Source of the DNA: Pelagibacterium limicola
Lineage (GTDB): Bacteria; Pseudomonadota; Alphaproteobacteria; Rhizobiales; Devosiaceae
Length of the DNA: 64,000 nt
Assembly: GCF_015694405.1 (NCBI RefSeq)
Contig: NZ_JADQDB010000012.1
Span: forward strand, 1 to 64,000
Direction of reading: 5' to 3'
Below, one piece after another: positions 17,223-26,241 of the stretch. How positions within the stretch are numbered: position 1 is the stretch's first letter; every line of letters begins with the position of its first letter. The position numbers and the translations under genes were made by a program. Below the pieces are notes generated by a model, which saw nothing but the letters and a program-made list of their open reading frames with translations, was not told the origin of the DNA and ran no database searches.

Positions 17223-17825
17223 TCACTGTCCGGCGAGAAATGCGGCAATCCCTCGCAATTCTTCGGGTCTGACCTCATGACCGCCCGGATGCCACAGGGT
17301 TTCGACATTGGCGCCCTGCGCCTCGAGATAGTCAGCCAGCGCCCGCGTTTGCGGTGCGGGACAAATAGGGTCGCGCTCCCCGGCAGTGATGAGAATGTTG
17401 CGGCCCCGAAAGCCTTGCACCGGCCCGGGCGTCCACGGAATGAGCGGATGCATCAGGACTGCCGCATCAAAGAGTTCGGGGGCCTCGAGTATGACGGAGG
17501 CGAGTATGTTCGCGCCGTTGGAATAGCCCAGTCCGAATATCTTTCCGTCACCTTTGGTGGCGGCAACGAAGGCTGCCATCGCCTCGGTCCGCCTTGCGAG
17601 GTCGTCCATATCGTAGACCCCTTCTCCCCTGCGGCGGAAGTATCGTAAGGCACCGCCTTCCGAAACGTCGCCGCGCGGGGCGACGATCCGTGCATCCGGT
17701 CGAAGTTGCCGGGCGAACTCGAAGAACTGGTTCTCATCGCCCCCCGTTCCATGAAACGTGAACAAGGTTGGTGCGCCGGGGTCGTGCTGATCGAGAACCC
17801 GATGGATATAGCTGTCCTTGCTCAT
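17223..17825 (-). CDS. mhqD: Alpha/beta hydrolase, MhqD-like carboxylesterase
   Basis: 200 residues of the phospholipase/carboxylesterase family. The catalytic triad is visible: Ser102 in GLGYSNGAN, Asp152 in AGERDPICP, His183 in HPGGHEV; the oxyanion loop is FHGTGGDEN. Its ATG overlaps the stop of the ring-cleaving dioxygenase by 4 bp. This pairing matches the MhqO-MhqD quinone-detoxification modules of Firmicutes. The symbol is by context; the substrate is not shown. Confidence 0.8.
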   Translation of the reverse strand: MSKDSYIHRVLDQHDPGAPTLFTFHGTGGDENQFFEFARQLRPDARIVAPRGDVSEGGALRYFRRRGEGVYDMDDLARRTEAMAAFVAATKGDGKIFGLGYSNGANILASVILEAPELFDAAVLMHPLIPWTPGPVQGFRGRNILITAGERDPICPAPQTRALADYLEAQGANVETLWHPGGHEVRPEELRGIAAFLAGQ

Positions 17826-18760
17826 GGCACGTCCCTGATTTCCGGTAGATGGGTTTCGAGCCAGGCTCGCAAATGCTCGTGCTGGGCGGGTAGCTTGAGC
17901 GCCTCGCCCAAATGTGCGCGATCCTCGTCCCGTTCAAAGCCAGGCTCGTTGGTCGCGATTTCAAAGAGCACACCTCCCGGCGTACGAAAATAGATCGCGA
18001 GAAAGTAGTCACGATCGATGACCGGGGTCACATTGTGTCCGGCATCGATCAGCGCCTTGCGCATTTCGAGCTGATCGGCCCGTGTTTCGACGGCAAAGGC
18101 GATGTGATGCACAGAACCGGCGCCCAGTTCTCCTCGCGGCATGTTGGGCAGGGTTTCGATATCGATGATATCGGCGCCGTTGCCGCCGGTCAGCGCAAAC
18201 CGCTTGATCCCCTTTTCGGTATCGACGGTTTCATAACCCATGAACTTGAGGAGTGCCTCGGTCGGGCCGCTATCGCGCAAGCGCAATGTTGCGCCCTGGA
18301 AACCGCGAATGGCTTCGTCGCCGGCAATAGCGCCCCCGGTCCATGCGGCGCGCGGATCGTTGGCTATCTCGGCGATTGCGAAGAAGTCTCCATCGACCGC
18401 CTTGAACCGTAGACGCTTTTCACCGAAACGGTCCGCGGCTGCTAGACCTTCGACACCTTCAGCGGCCAGCCGGTCGCGCCAGAACTGCAGACTCCCCTCA
18501 GGTACCGAAAAGACCGTTTCCCCGACCTCGCCGGTTCCCGGACGGCCCCGGATGATGTGGGGAAACGGAAAATAGGTCATCACCGACCCGGGCGTGCCCG
18601 CCTCGTCGCCATAATAGAGGTGATAGACCGAAGGCTCGTCGAAATTGACCGTCGTCTTGACCCTGCGCAGTCCGAGCGTGCGGGTGAAGAAGCGGTTGTT
18701 GGCGTCTGCATCACGCGACATGGCTGTGACGTGGTGCAGACCCCTGATCAGTCCGGTCAT
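17822..18760 (-). CDS. mhqO: Ring-cleaving dioxygenase, MhqO-like
   Basis: 312 residues, two VOC modules: IRGLHHVTAMSRDADANNRF at the start and GSVHHIAFAVETRADQLEMR near residue 215. Ligands likely include the His pairs and the Glu in GGVLFEIATNEPGF. The full-length family pattern fits MhqO/LinE-type hydroquinone dioxygenases. ATG at 18760 follows AAGGAGC. It is the first gene of a two-gene operon with the esterase, and a perfect palindrome about 100 bp upstream (18861-18875) is a candidate operator. Confidence 0.85.
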   Translation of the reverse strand: MTGLIRGLHHVTAMSRDADANNRFFTRTLGLRRVKTTVNFDEPSVYHLYYGDEAGTPGSVMTYFPFPHIIRGRPGTGEVGETVFSVPEGSLQFWRDRLAAEGVEGLAAADRFGEKRLRFKAVDGDFFAIAEIANDPRAAWTGGAIAGDEAIRGFQGATLRLRDSGPTEALLKFMGYETVDTEKGIKRFALTGGNGADIIDIETLPNMPRGELGAGSVHHIAFAVETRADQLEMRKALIDAGHNVTPVIDRDYFLAIYFRTPGGVLFEIATNEPGFERDEDRAHLGEALKLPAQHEHLRAWLETHLPEIRDVP

Positions 18761-18860
18761 CGGATTGCTCCTTGAACATCGGCCCTTTTTGAAGGCCCTT
18801 TCAAGGGACAATATAGACCGGGCGCAATTGCCGATAACCGGCACAGAATTTCCCAGATTA

Positions 18861-18875
18861 TTCGATATTATCGAA
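18861..18875. promoter_or_regulatory. Palindromic operator candidate upstream of mhqOD
   Basis: The perfect inverted repeat TTCGATA-T-TATCGAA lies between the mhqO start (18760) and the stop of the upstream regulator gene (18879). Its position suits control of the dioxygenase/esterase pair. The protein that binds it is unknown; the neighbouring SufR-like regulator is one candidate. Confidence 0.45.
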
Positions 18876-18878
18876 CGA

Positions 18879-19535
18879 TCACGCCGCACGAATGCGATAG
18901 GCGCAGCGCCGGGCGCCTGCAACGATATGTTCTATGCGCTCGACCTGAGCCCCAGGACCGAGGACGTCGCGGAAAACGGAGATCTCCGCCCGGCAGAACT
19001 TCTGGCACGCCGTGGCTGCCGCGCAGATCGGGCAGTGATTCTCGAAAAGCATGTAGCCTTCATTGTCCGCCGCCCAATCGGCCATATAACCTTCCGCGCT
19101 GCGCAATTGTGCAAGCCGCGCCACGCGCGCGCCAAGATCACCGCACGGCTCAAGCGCGGCCCGGTAGGCGGTGCGCGTTTTGGCTTCCCGCGCATCGATC
19201 AGTTTCTCGAGCGTGGAATCACCGAGTTCGTCCCTGACCATGGCGAGAAGATCGACGGTGAGTGCAGCATGGGTATCGGGGAACCGCGTCTGGCCTTCCG
19301 TCGTCAGCCGCCAGAACTGGGACGGTCGCCCGACACCGCTTGCCTGCGACCAGCTCTCGACCAGTCCTTCCTCGGACAATCGCACCAATTGCTGGCGTGC
19401 CGCCTCACCCGAGGTGCCGAGCGCCCTGCCGAGTGCGGACGCAGTTTGGGGACCCTGCATCTTGAGCCGGAACAAGATGCGTTCCGCGGCGCTGCGCGGG
19501 GTCCATCCGGTATTTATCGTGGCGCTGCTTGACAT
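18879..19535 (-). CDS. SufR-like winged-helix regulator with Cys cluster
   Basis: 218 residues. The N-terminal winged HTH (AERILFRLKMQGPQTASALG, RALGTSGEAARQQLVRLSEE) is followed by a helical linker and a C-terminal Cys-rich region: HCPICAAATACQKFC and later ARRCAYRI. This arrangement matches SufR/DeoR-like repressors that bind an Fe-S cluster. Redox or iron sensing is therefore likely. ATG at 19535 is 88 bp from the divergent flavin reductase, and mhqO lies immediately downstream on the same strand. Confidence 0.8.
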   Translation of the reverse strand: MSSSATINTGWTPRSAAERILFRLKMQGPQTASALGRALGTSGEAARQQLVRLSEEGLVESWSQASGVGRPSQFWRLTTEGQTRFPDTHAALTVDLLAMVRDELGDSTLEKLIDAREAKTRTAYRAALEPCGDLGARVARLAQLRSAEGYMADWAADNEGYMLFENHCPICAAATACQKFCRAEISVFRDVLGPGAQVERIEHIVAGARRCAYRIRAA

Positions 19536-19623
19536 GGCTCCAAGGCGACATTTAGAAAGCACTGACTTGGAAAATACAAGGGCCGGGCCGCGAGATCAAG
19601 CCTTGTGCCCGGAAAGCAGATCC

Positions 19624-20190
19624 ATGCCCCCAGACGAGGTCCGCAAGTCTGCCGCGGACGACCGCCCGGCAGCTCATGCCGAAGTCTCGCCCGCCGCCGC
19701 CGATGTTCCCGGCGCACTCGACTTTCCCCACTTTGCCGACACCATGTCGACACTGGCCGCTACCGTTTGCATTGCCACGGCTGCCGCAGGCGATAGGCGA
19801 CTGGGTCGTACGGTCACCGCGGTGACCTCGCTCTCGGCCCAGCCGCCATCACTTCTCGTCTCGATCACCAGGGGAAGCGACCTTGAGAAACTGATTGCCG
19901 AAACCGGGCGCTTTTCGCTCAACCTTCTTGCTGAGGGCCAGGAGGCGATCGGGGATGCCTTTGCAGGCAGGAGTCCGGTGGCTGAAAGGTTCTCCGTAGG
20001 GATCTGGGAGAAGTGGGCATCCGCCCAGCCTCGGCTTGCGGGCGCCGCGACCAATATCGACTGCCGCGTTGCCGCTTGCATCGAAATGGACACCCATTGC
20101 CTTTTCGTCGGCGTGCTCGTCGCATCGGAAATCAGCGACCGGCGCCCCCTGCTCTGGTATCGGCGCGGTTATCGCACGCTGAGCGACTGA
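19624..20190 (+). CDS. Flavin reductase-like FMN-binding protein
   Basis: 188 residues of the flavin reductase (DIM6/NTAB, HpaC-like) family: FADTMSTLAATVCIATAAAG, TVTAVTSLSAQPPSLLVSIT with the typical flavin loop, and GRFSLNLLAEGQEAIGDAFA. Such proteins supply reduced FMN/FAD to monooxygenases or reduce quinones. ATG at 19624 follows GGAAAG. It is divergent from the SufR-like regulator, which fits redox-responsive control of this gene, although that is inference. Confidence 0.85.
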   Translation: MPPDEVRKSAADDRPAAHAEVSPAAADVPGALDFPHFADTMSTLAATVCIATAAAGDRRLGRTVTAVTSLSAQPPSLLVSITRGSDLEKLIAETGRFSLNLLAEGQEAIGDAFAGRSPVAERFSVGIWEKWASAQPRLAGAATNIDCRVAACIEMDTHCLFVGVLVASEISDRRPLLWYRRGYRTLSD

Positions 20191-20199
20191 GCGTAGATT

Positions 20200-22125
20200 T
20201 CAGGCTCTTTTTGCCCGGTCATCGTTTGCAGCCTCGGGCTTGACCGGCGAAACGGATTCTTCCCGAGAGTGTTCCGCCTCGGCTTTAAGCGGTGTTGTCT
20301 CTTTGGGGCGATCCGGCCGCCTCCGTTTGCGCCATCGCACTATTTTGCCCTTTATCAACTGGATCAGTTCGCGGCCGTTGAGGAAGATCGGTACGCGCGA
20401 AGGCTGCGCCTCCTGGTCGAAGGCTAGCCCCACATCCGTGATGTCGCCATCGACGTTGACCGCGTGAACGATCAATTCGATCGGCCCGATCGAAACGCGA
20501 TCCCCCTCCTCCGCGGTCCCGCCGAGTCGCTCGCGCATATAATCGGCAATCGTGCGGTCCGATGGCATGTTGGGTGGGATGGTCGCGTCGTAGGCGTCCT
20601 TGAGCGCAGATAGCGGGCGCGTCGGGTTGATACGAAACTCTCCAAAAAACTCCTTGTCGTCCTTCTCCACCCGCACCGGGCTGGCAAACAGCCGGTCAAG
20701 CAGCCGCGCATAGCGGGGCGCAATGAACATATAGATGTAGTCGCCCGGCTTTATGCGCCCGGCATATTGATAGCGCATCGAATGTCCGTCGCGCACGATG
20801 AGCGAAGGACGCGCCCAGCGCGGCAGCCTCTCGCCCTCGGTCACGGGACTTCCGGCCACAGCCCGGTAAACGATCAACTCGTGATGGGCATTGCCCGGCA
20901 ACTCCAGCCCCACGCGCTCGACCGGCCCAATACGCTGCGGCGTGATGAGGTTGAGCCACTGGGCCATCGGCCGGATCGTCCAGCCCTGCACAAGCAGCGA
21001 GGTCAGGACAATGATGAACGCGACATTGAACATCGTCCCACCATTGGGGAGCATTGCAATGAGCGGCAGAATGGCGAGCAGGATCGATACCGCGCCACGC
21101 AGGCCCACCCAGGAGACGAAGGCGATCTCGTCTCGCTCGTAGCGGAAGGGCAGCAGGCACAGCCAGACGGCCACCGGCCGGGCAATGAACATCAGGAACA
21201 ACGCCAGGGCTATCGCCGGCAATGCGACAGCGCCGAACTCGGATGGATTGGCAAGAAGCCCGAGAATGAGAAACATCACAATCTGCGCAAGCCAGCTCAT
21301 GCCATCCTGGAACCGCGTCAAGCTGGTCTTGCCTTTGACCCGGCGGTTGCCCGCATAAAGCCCTGCGACATAGGCCGCGAGCGGCCCGGACCCGCCAAGA
21401 GCACCCGTCAATGCGAAAAGGCAGATCGCCAGACCCAGTACAAGAATGGGATAGAGCGCACCTTCAAGCTCGATCCTGTTGATGATCTGAACGATGACGA
21501 TGCCGCCAGCGAGCCCGGCAACAAGCCCGAGCCCCATCTGGAAGCCGAAGCCGATAAGCAGGTCCGTGGTCATGCCGCCGAGCCCTGCGCCACTGGCGAC
21601 CAGTTCCACGAACATGATGGTAAGGAAGATCGCCATCGGGTCGTTCGAGCCCGATTCCACTTCGAGCGTTGAACGCACCTTCTCTCGGATGGTGATTCCG
21701 CCCACGCGCAACAGAAAAAATACCGCCGCCGCGTCAGTCGAAGAAACGATGGCCCCAATCAGCAATGCCTCGGGCCAATCGAACCCCAGGACAATTCTCA
21801 CTGCGACCGCGAGGATGGCAGTGGTGAGCAGAACGCCGACGGTTGCTAGAACGATCGATGGCCCTGCAGCCTGGCGGAAGGATTTGGAGGGCGTACCGAA
21901 CCCCGAATCAAAGAGAATAACCGCCAACGCCAGAGAACCGACGAGATAGGCCGTGCCCGCGTCGTTGAACTCGATCCCCAACCCATCAGACCCGGAAACG
22001 AGGCCGATGCCCAGAAAGACCAAAAGCAGCGGCGCCCCGAAGCGGAAAGCCACTTGGGTCGTGAACACCGAAACAACGATAAGGCCCGCTCCCACAAAGA
22101 TCAGCGGGTAAATCCAGTCGATCAT
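20200..22125 (-). CDS. K+/H+ antiporter, CvrA/NhaP2 type
   Basis: 641 residues. The CPA1 exchanger domain fills about residues 1-400 with roughly 12 membrane segments, including the ion-site helix LIGAIVSSTDAAAVFFLL and ESGSNDPMAIFLTIMF. A cytosolic TrkA-C/RCK-type domain follows (EGERLPRWARPSLIVRDGHS), then a CorC/HlyC-like C-terminal domain (DRTIADYMRERLG). This matches CvrA (YcgO, NhaP2) in length and order. The role is K+ or Na+ extrusion in exchange for protons. The charged tail is strain-variable. Confidence 0.88.
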   Translation of the reverse strand: MIDWIYPLIFVGAGLIVVSVFTTQVAFRFGAPLLLVFLGIGLVSGSDGLGIEFNDAGTAYLVGSLALAVILFDSGFGTPSKSFRQAAGPSIVLATVGVLLTTAILAVAVRIVLGFDWPEALLIGAIVSSTDAAAVFFLLRVGGITIREKVRSTLEVESGSNDPMAIFLTIMFVELVASGAGLGGMTTDLLIGFGFQMGLGLVAGLAGGIVIVQIINRIELEGALYPILVLGLAICLFALTGALGGSGPLAAYVAGLYAGNRRVKGKTSLTRFQDGMSWLAQIVMFLILGLLANPSEFGAVALPAIALALFLMFIARPVAVWLCLLPFRYERDEIAFVSWVGLRGAVSILLAILPLIAMLPNGGTMFNVAFIIVLTSLLVQGWTIRPMAQWLNLITPQRIGPVERVGLELPGNAHHELIVYRAVAGSPVTEGERLPRWARPSLIVRDGHSMRYQYAGRIKPGDYIYMFIAPRYARLLDRLFASPVRVEKDDKEFFGEFRINPTRPLSALKDAYDATIPPNMPSDRTIADYMRERLGGTAEEGDRVSIGPIELIVHAVNVDGDITDVGLAFDQEAQPSRVPIFLNGRELIQLIKGKIVRWRKRRRPDRPKETTPLKAEAEHSREESVSPVKPEAANDDRAKRA

Positions 22126-22262
22126 CGCCCTGAACCCAAATGAATGAAAAACGGCGGCAGGCGAGAAAACCGCCAGCCAGAGAATGGTGCAATAGAGTTA
22201 AAGAAATGCGGCACGAATGGGCCGAACCCGTTGCTGCGGCGACAATATTTGCATTGGGTCCG

Positions 22263-22589
22263 TCACTTGGGCTGCTGATGCGTTTCCGCCATCAACCAGC
22301 CAAGATAGGCATCATGCACCCGATCCGCCGTCACCGCAATAATCTCGGGCACCTCATAGGGGTGAAGCGACAGGACTTCGGCCTCCAGTGTGGTGAAAAG
22401 ATCGACGCGCGACTTGATCAGCAGGAGGACCTCGTCGGCGCGTTCGATGGCGCCCTCCCACCGATAGGTGCTCGCGATCGGAAGCGCCTGCACACAGGCG
22501 GCAAGCCTCTTTTCCACCAAGGCGCGCGCCATCGGTCCGGCTTTCTCGGGAGGTACTGCCACCATTACGAGGGTTACGTTGTCATCCAT
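22263..22589 (-). CDS. cutA: Divalent-cation tolerance protein CutA
   Basis: 108 residues, the normal size of the trimeric CutA1 family. Signature stretches: EKRLAACVQALPIASTYRWE, VLLLIKSRVDLFTTLEAEV, and HPYEVPEIIAV near the C-terminus. Members bind copper; the physiological role is poorly defined. Convergent arrangement does not apply: it is divergent from nasT, with about 110 bp between starts. Confidence 0.93.
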   Translation of the reverse strand: MDDNVTLVMVAVPPEKAGPMARALVEKRLAACVQALPIASTYRWEGAIERADEVLLLIKSRVDLFTTLEAEVLSLHPYEVPEIIAVTADRVHDAYLGWLMAETHQQPK

Positions 22590-22700
22590 CAGATATCCCT
22601 TCCGCTCAAAACTATCATCAACCCTTCACCGGGAAACCCTCGGTAACGCGGCTGTGTGCGACGGATTGCCCGAACGCGCAAACCCGGTCATAACGTCGCC

Positions 22701-23288
22701 ATGTCAGGTCAACTCTCGATACTGGTGGTAGACGAAAACCGCATCCGCGCTTCGATTATCGAAGACGGATTGCGCGAGGCCGGCCATGAGAATGTGCATG
22801 TCATCGTCGGTATAAACGAGGTGGCCGCACAGATCGGGCAGATCGCGCCGGATGTGGTGATCATCGATCTGGAAAACCCCAACCGCGACGTGCTCGAACA
22901 TTTCTTCACGCTCTCGCGCGTCCTGCAACGCCCCATCGCCATGTTCGTCGATCGGGCAGACCCCGGCTCGATAGAAGCGGCGGTCGATGCCGGCGTCTCG
23001 GCCTATGTGGTCGACGGGTTGAAAAAAGAGCGCATCAAGCCGATCCTCGACACTGCAATTTCGCGCTTCCGCGCCTTTTCACGGCTGCGCAACGAACTGG
23101 CCAGCGCAAAATCCGAGCTCGAAGACCGCAAGACCATCGAAAAGGCCAAGAGCATCCTGATGCGTACGCGAGGAATGAGCGAGGACGAGGCCTATACGCT
23201 TTTGCGCAAGACGGCCATGAACCAGAACCGCAAGATCGTCGAGATTGCGCAAAGCCTGATCACTGCGGCGGGCTTGCTAGGGGGCTGA
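22701..23288 (+). CDS. nasT: ANTAR-domain response regulator NasT
   Basis: 195 residues: an N-terminal receiver-like domain (SILVVDENRIRASIIEDGLR) and a C-terminal ANTAR domain (EDRKTIEKAKSILMRTRGMS, AYTLLRKTAMNQNRKIVEIA). NasT binds hairpin pairs in leader RNA and prevents termination when released from NasS by nitrate or nitrite. The gene is immediately followed by nasS (1-bp gap). Two matching target RNAs are found at 24712 and 28123, which supports the assignment strongly. Confidence 0.93.
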   Translation: MSGQLSILVVDENRIRASIIEDGLREAGHENVHVIVGINEVAAQIGQIAPDVVIIDLENPNRDVLEHFFTLSRVLQRPIAMFVDRADPGSIEAAVDAGVSAYVVDGLKKERIKPILDTAISRFRAFSRLRNELASAKSELEDRKTIEKAKSILMRTRGMSEDEAYTLLRKTAMNQNRKIVEIAQSLITAAGLLGG

Positions 23289-23289
23289 T

Positions 23290-24522
23290 ATGGGACTGAC
23301 GCAAATCACCGTGGGATATGTCGCCCTGCTCGATGCCGCCGTGCTGATCGCCGCAGAGGAACAGGGCTTTGCCGCCGCAGAAGGGCTCGAGCTCAATCTC
23401 GTGCGCGAAACCTCTTGGGCCAATATCCGCGACCGCGTGGCGATCGGGCATTTCGATGCCGCCCATATGCTCGCGCCAATGCCGCTAAGCGCCAATCTCG
23501 GATTGACCCCACTCGACGTAGCCATGATTGCGCCTATGGCATTGGGGCTCGGTGGCAATGCCGTGACCGTATCCAGTGCTGTCTGGGCGGAAATGCGCGA
23601 GCACGGCGCAACGGGCGGCGTGGATGCGCGCGCGGCAGGAATAGCGCTTGCCGGCGTGATTGCCGAACGCAAGCGCAACGATGCGCCGCGTCTCAAATTC
23701 GGCGTCGTCCATCCAGAGAGCGGACACAACTACGAATTGCGCTATTGGCTGGCCGCGTCCGGTATCGTGCCGGACAGGGATGTCGAAATCATCATCGTGC
23801 CGCCGTCCTATCAGCCCGACGCCCTCGCCGCCGGCCGTATCGACGGCTATTGCGTCGGTGAGCCGTACAATTCCGTCGGCGTGGCCCGCGGGGTGGGACG
23901 GATTATAACGACCAAGTCCTCGATATGGCGTTCGAGCCCGGAAAAAGTGCTCGGCACGCGGGTAGAGTGGGCCAATCGGTATCCCGAACGTCTGGGCGCG
24001 CTGATCCGCGCCGTGACCCGTGCCGCCCGATGGTGCGGAGACCCCGCCAACCACGGGGCGCTTGCACGGCAACTCTCGAGCGCCAACCGGCTGGGCGTTG
24101 CCGAACCGCTGCTAATGCGGGCATTGACCGGAGAACTGCTGCTTGGGGATGGCGATGTACTCAACGTGACCGACTTCTTCGTGCCGTTCAACCACGCCGC
24201 AAACTTCCCCTGGCAGAGCCATGCGCTATGGTTCTATGCGCAAATGGTGCGGTGGGGGCAGGCGCGGCACTCGGCCGGTAACGTTGAGAAGGCCCGGCAG
24301 GCATACCGACCGGACCTCTATCGCGCAGCACTGAAAGGGATGGGAGTCGCGGTCCCGGCCGCAAATGCTAAGATCGAAGGCGCGTTGACCGAGCCGACCG
24401 CCGTGGGTGCCAGCGGTGGCAGGCTGACGCTCGGACCGGACGGGTTCTTCGACGGAACTCAGTTCGATCCCGACAATGTAGAGGCGTATATCGCCGCGCA
24501 GAAATCGATGCACCATATTTAG
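23290..24522 (+). CDS. nasS: Nitrate/nitrite sensor NasS
   Basis: 410 residues of the NrtA/CmpA periplasmic-binding-protein family but without a signal peptide, the hallmark of cytosolic NasS. Family stretches: ITVGYVALLDAAVLIAAEEQ, GHFDAAHMLAPMPLSANLG, and GRIDGYCVGEPYNSVGV. NasS holds NasT inactive until it binds nitrate or nitrite. SD AGGGGG precedes the ATG. It is homologous to the exported NrtA encoded next door, the usual paralogous relationship. Confidence 0.92.
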   Translation: MGLTQITVGYVALLDAAVLIAAEEQGFAAAEGLELNLVRETSWANIRDRVAIGHFDAAHMLAPMPLSANLGLTPLDVAMIAPMALGLGGNAVTVSSAVWAEMREHGATGGVDARAAGIALAGVIAERKRNDAPRLKFGVVHPESGHNYELRYWLAASGIVPDRDVEIIIVPPSYQPDALAAGRIDGYCVGEPYNSVGVARGVGRIITTKSSIWRSSPEKVLGTRVEWANRYPERLGALIRAVTRAARWCGDPANHGALARQLSSANRLGVAEPLLMRALTGELLLGDGDVLNVTDFFVPFNHAANFPWQSHALWFYAQMVRWGQARHSAGNVEKARQAYRPDLYRAALKGMGVAVPAANAKIEGALTEPTAVGASGGRLTLGPDGFFDGTQFDPDNVEAYIAAQKSMHHI

Positions 24523-24660
24523 GCATGTATTAAAAGTGATCAACATTTAGCCGTACTGCGCGCAGCTTAGCCGCGGCGGCGCCCCGGCCCATAATATGCC
24601 AGTGGGCCGCAATTTCTCTATCCTGTTGATATATATTCTTATTCTCCTGACGGCGGGAAT

Positions 24661-24675
24661 TGGCACGCTTTATGC
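24661..24675 (+). promoter_or_regulatory. Sigma-54 promoter of the nrt operon
   Basis: TTGGCACG with N4 and ATGCA gives the -24/-12 pattern TGGCACG-CTTT-ATGC. GG and GC have the required 10-nt separation; one base differs from the TTGC consensus. It lies 37 bp upstream of the first ANTAR hairpin, so the transcript would contain the whole element. Control by NtrC under nitrogen limitation is the expected pathway. Confidence 0.7.
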
Positions 24676-24711
24676 AAAGTCTGCTCCAGGCGCTCTGGCG
24701 CTAAACTATCC

Positions 24712-24809
24712 GGCGTCCAAAGGCGGGCGTCCCCCGAAATGGCAAGGCTGCCAACCGGCTGAAGCGTCCTCGCGAAGACGCTGATGAGGTTGGCGGCTTT
24801 TGTTTTTTT
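24712..24809 (+). ncRNA. ANTAR-type antiterminator RNA and attenuator, nrt leader
   Basis: Three structures are visible. Hairpin P1 (24712-24731): GGCGTCC, hexaloop AAAGGC, GGGCGTC. Hairpin P2 (24740-24753): TGGC, hexaloop AAGGCT, GCCA. Both hexaloops have A at position 1 and G at position 4, the ANTAR recognition pattern. The intrinsic terminator pairs GCTGCCAACC (24747-24756) with GGTTGGCGGC (24788-24797) and is followed by TTTTGTTTTTTT. The terminator's 5' arm overlaps P2, so binding of NasT to P1-P2 should block termination. The terminator loop holds its own hairpin (AGCGTC/GACGCT). Confidence 0.85.
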
Positions 24810-24881
24810 GAGAAGGGGACGGTGCAACCGGCTCGGGCCGCTCAGGATCAATGTGGTGCAAACACTGGAGAACCAGAAAAT

Positions 24882-26189
24882 ATGACGACCTGGACCAAGT
24901 CCTCGCATACGACCAGCCGTCGCAACTTCTTAAAGAGCGCCTCGGCAACGGCGGCAACGCTGCTCGCGGCCAAGGCGCTCTTTCCGTCCGGCGCCTTTGC
25001 GCAAGGGGCGGGACCGGAGGTGACCGGCTGCAAGCTGGGCTATATAGCGCTCACAGATTCCGCTCCGCTCATCATCGCCAAGGAAAAGGGCATCTTCGCC
25101 AAATACGGCCTGCCAGACGTCGAGGTCGAAAAGCAGGCGAGTTGGGGCGCAACGCGCGACAATATGTTCCTGGGCGGCGGCTCCGGGGGGATCGACGGCG
25201 GCCATATCCTGCGGCCCAAGGCCCATCTTTATTCCTCCGGTGCGGTCATGCAGAACAACGTGCCGCTGCCGATGTACACGCTTTTGAACCTCAACGAGGA
25301 CTGCCAGGGGCTTTCAGTAGCCCAGGAATATGCAGAAACCGGCGTAAATCTGGATTCCTCGCCCCTCAAGGATGCTTTTGCCGCCAAAAAAGCCGCCGGC
25401 GGCGAACCAACTGCAGCCATGACCTTCCCCGGGGGCACCCACGATCTTTGGCTACGCTACTGGCTGGCGGCCGGCGGCATCGTACCGAACGTCGATGTCA
25501 ACGTTATCGTCGTCCCGCCCCCGCAGATGGTCGCCAACATGAAGGTCGGCAATATGGACGCCTTCTGCGTGGGCGAACCGTGGAACGAACAGCTCGTCAA
25601 CCAGGGGATCGGTTTCACCGCCGCAACAACGGGCGAGGTCTGGTTCAAGCACCCAGAGAAGATTCTCGGCATGCGCGCACAATGGGTGGACGATAACCCG
25701 ATCGCTACCAAGGCCCTGCTGATGGCCGTCATGGAAGCCCAGATCTGGTGCGACGACATGGCCAACAAGCAGGAAATGGCCGAGATCGTGGGCCGGCGCC
25801 AGTGGTACAACGTCCCGGTCGCCGACATCATCGGCCGCATCAAGGGCGACATCAACTACGGTAATGGCCGGACGGAAACGGGCACCGACCTCTACATGAA
25901 ATTCTGGGGCGAGAGCGGGGAGGTTTCCTACCCCTGGAAGAGCCTCGACACATGGTTCCTGACCGAGAATATCCGCTGGGGCTACTTCCCCGGCGACATG
26001 GATATCAAGACGATGGTCGACAACACCAACCGCTCCGATCTCTGGCTCGAAGCAGCAGGGGAGCTTGGACTTTCCAACCTGCCAACGGGCGACAGCCGCG
26101 GTGCCGAGACCTTCTTCGACGGCAAGGTCTTCGACCCCGCCGATCCGTCCGCATATCTCGATAGCCTCGAAATCAAGGCGATGGTCTGA
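24882..26189 (+). CDS. nrtA: Nitrate ABC transporter, substrate-binding protein (Tat-exported)
   Basis: 435 residues. The N-terminus carries a twin-arginine signal (SRRNFLKSASATAATLLAAK) with cleavage near AFAQG. The NrtA/CmpA fold follows: CKLGYIALTDSAPLIIAKEK, WGATRDNMFLGGGSGGIDGG, and GNMDAFCVGEPWNEQL. It captures nitrate or nitrite in the periplasm and delivers it to NrtB. ATG at 24882; the GGAG is 11 nt upstream, a long spacing. It is the first gene of the attenuated operon nrtABC. Confidence 0.9.
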   Translation: MTTWTKSSHTTSRRNFLKSASATAATLLAAKALFPSGAFAQGAGPEVTGCKLGYIALTDSAPLIIAKEKGIFAKYGLPDVEVEKQASWGATRDNMFLGGGSGGIDGGHILRPKAHLYSSGAVMQNNVPLPMYTLLNLNEDCQGLSVAQEYAETGVNLDSSPLKDAFAAKKAAGGEPTAAMTFPGGTHDLWLRYWLAAGGIVPNVDVNVIVVPPPQMVANMKVGNMDAFCVGEPWNEQLVNQGIGFTAATTGEVWFKHPEKILGMRAQWVDDNPIATKALLMAVMEAQIWCDDMANKQEMAEIVGRRQWYNVPVADIIGRIKGDINYGNGRTETGTDLYMKFWGESGEVSYPWKSLDTWFLTENIRWGYFPGDMDIKTMVDNTNRSDLWLEAAGELGLSNLPTGDSRGAETFFDGKVFDPADPSAYLDSLEIKAMV

Positions 26190-26241
26190 GGGGGATTTCC
26201 CCCCAGACTTTCCTTTCAACTTCAGAAAAAGGGTACGCTCC

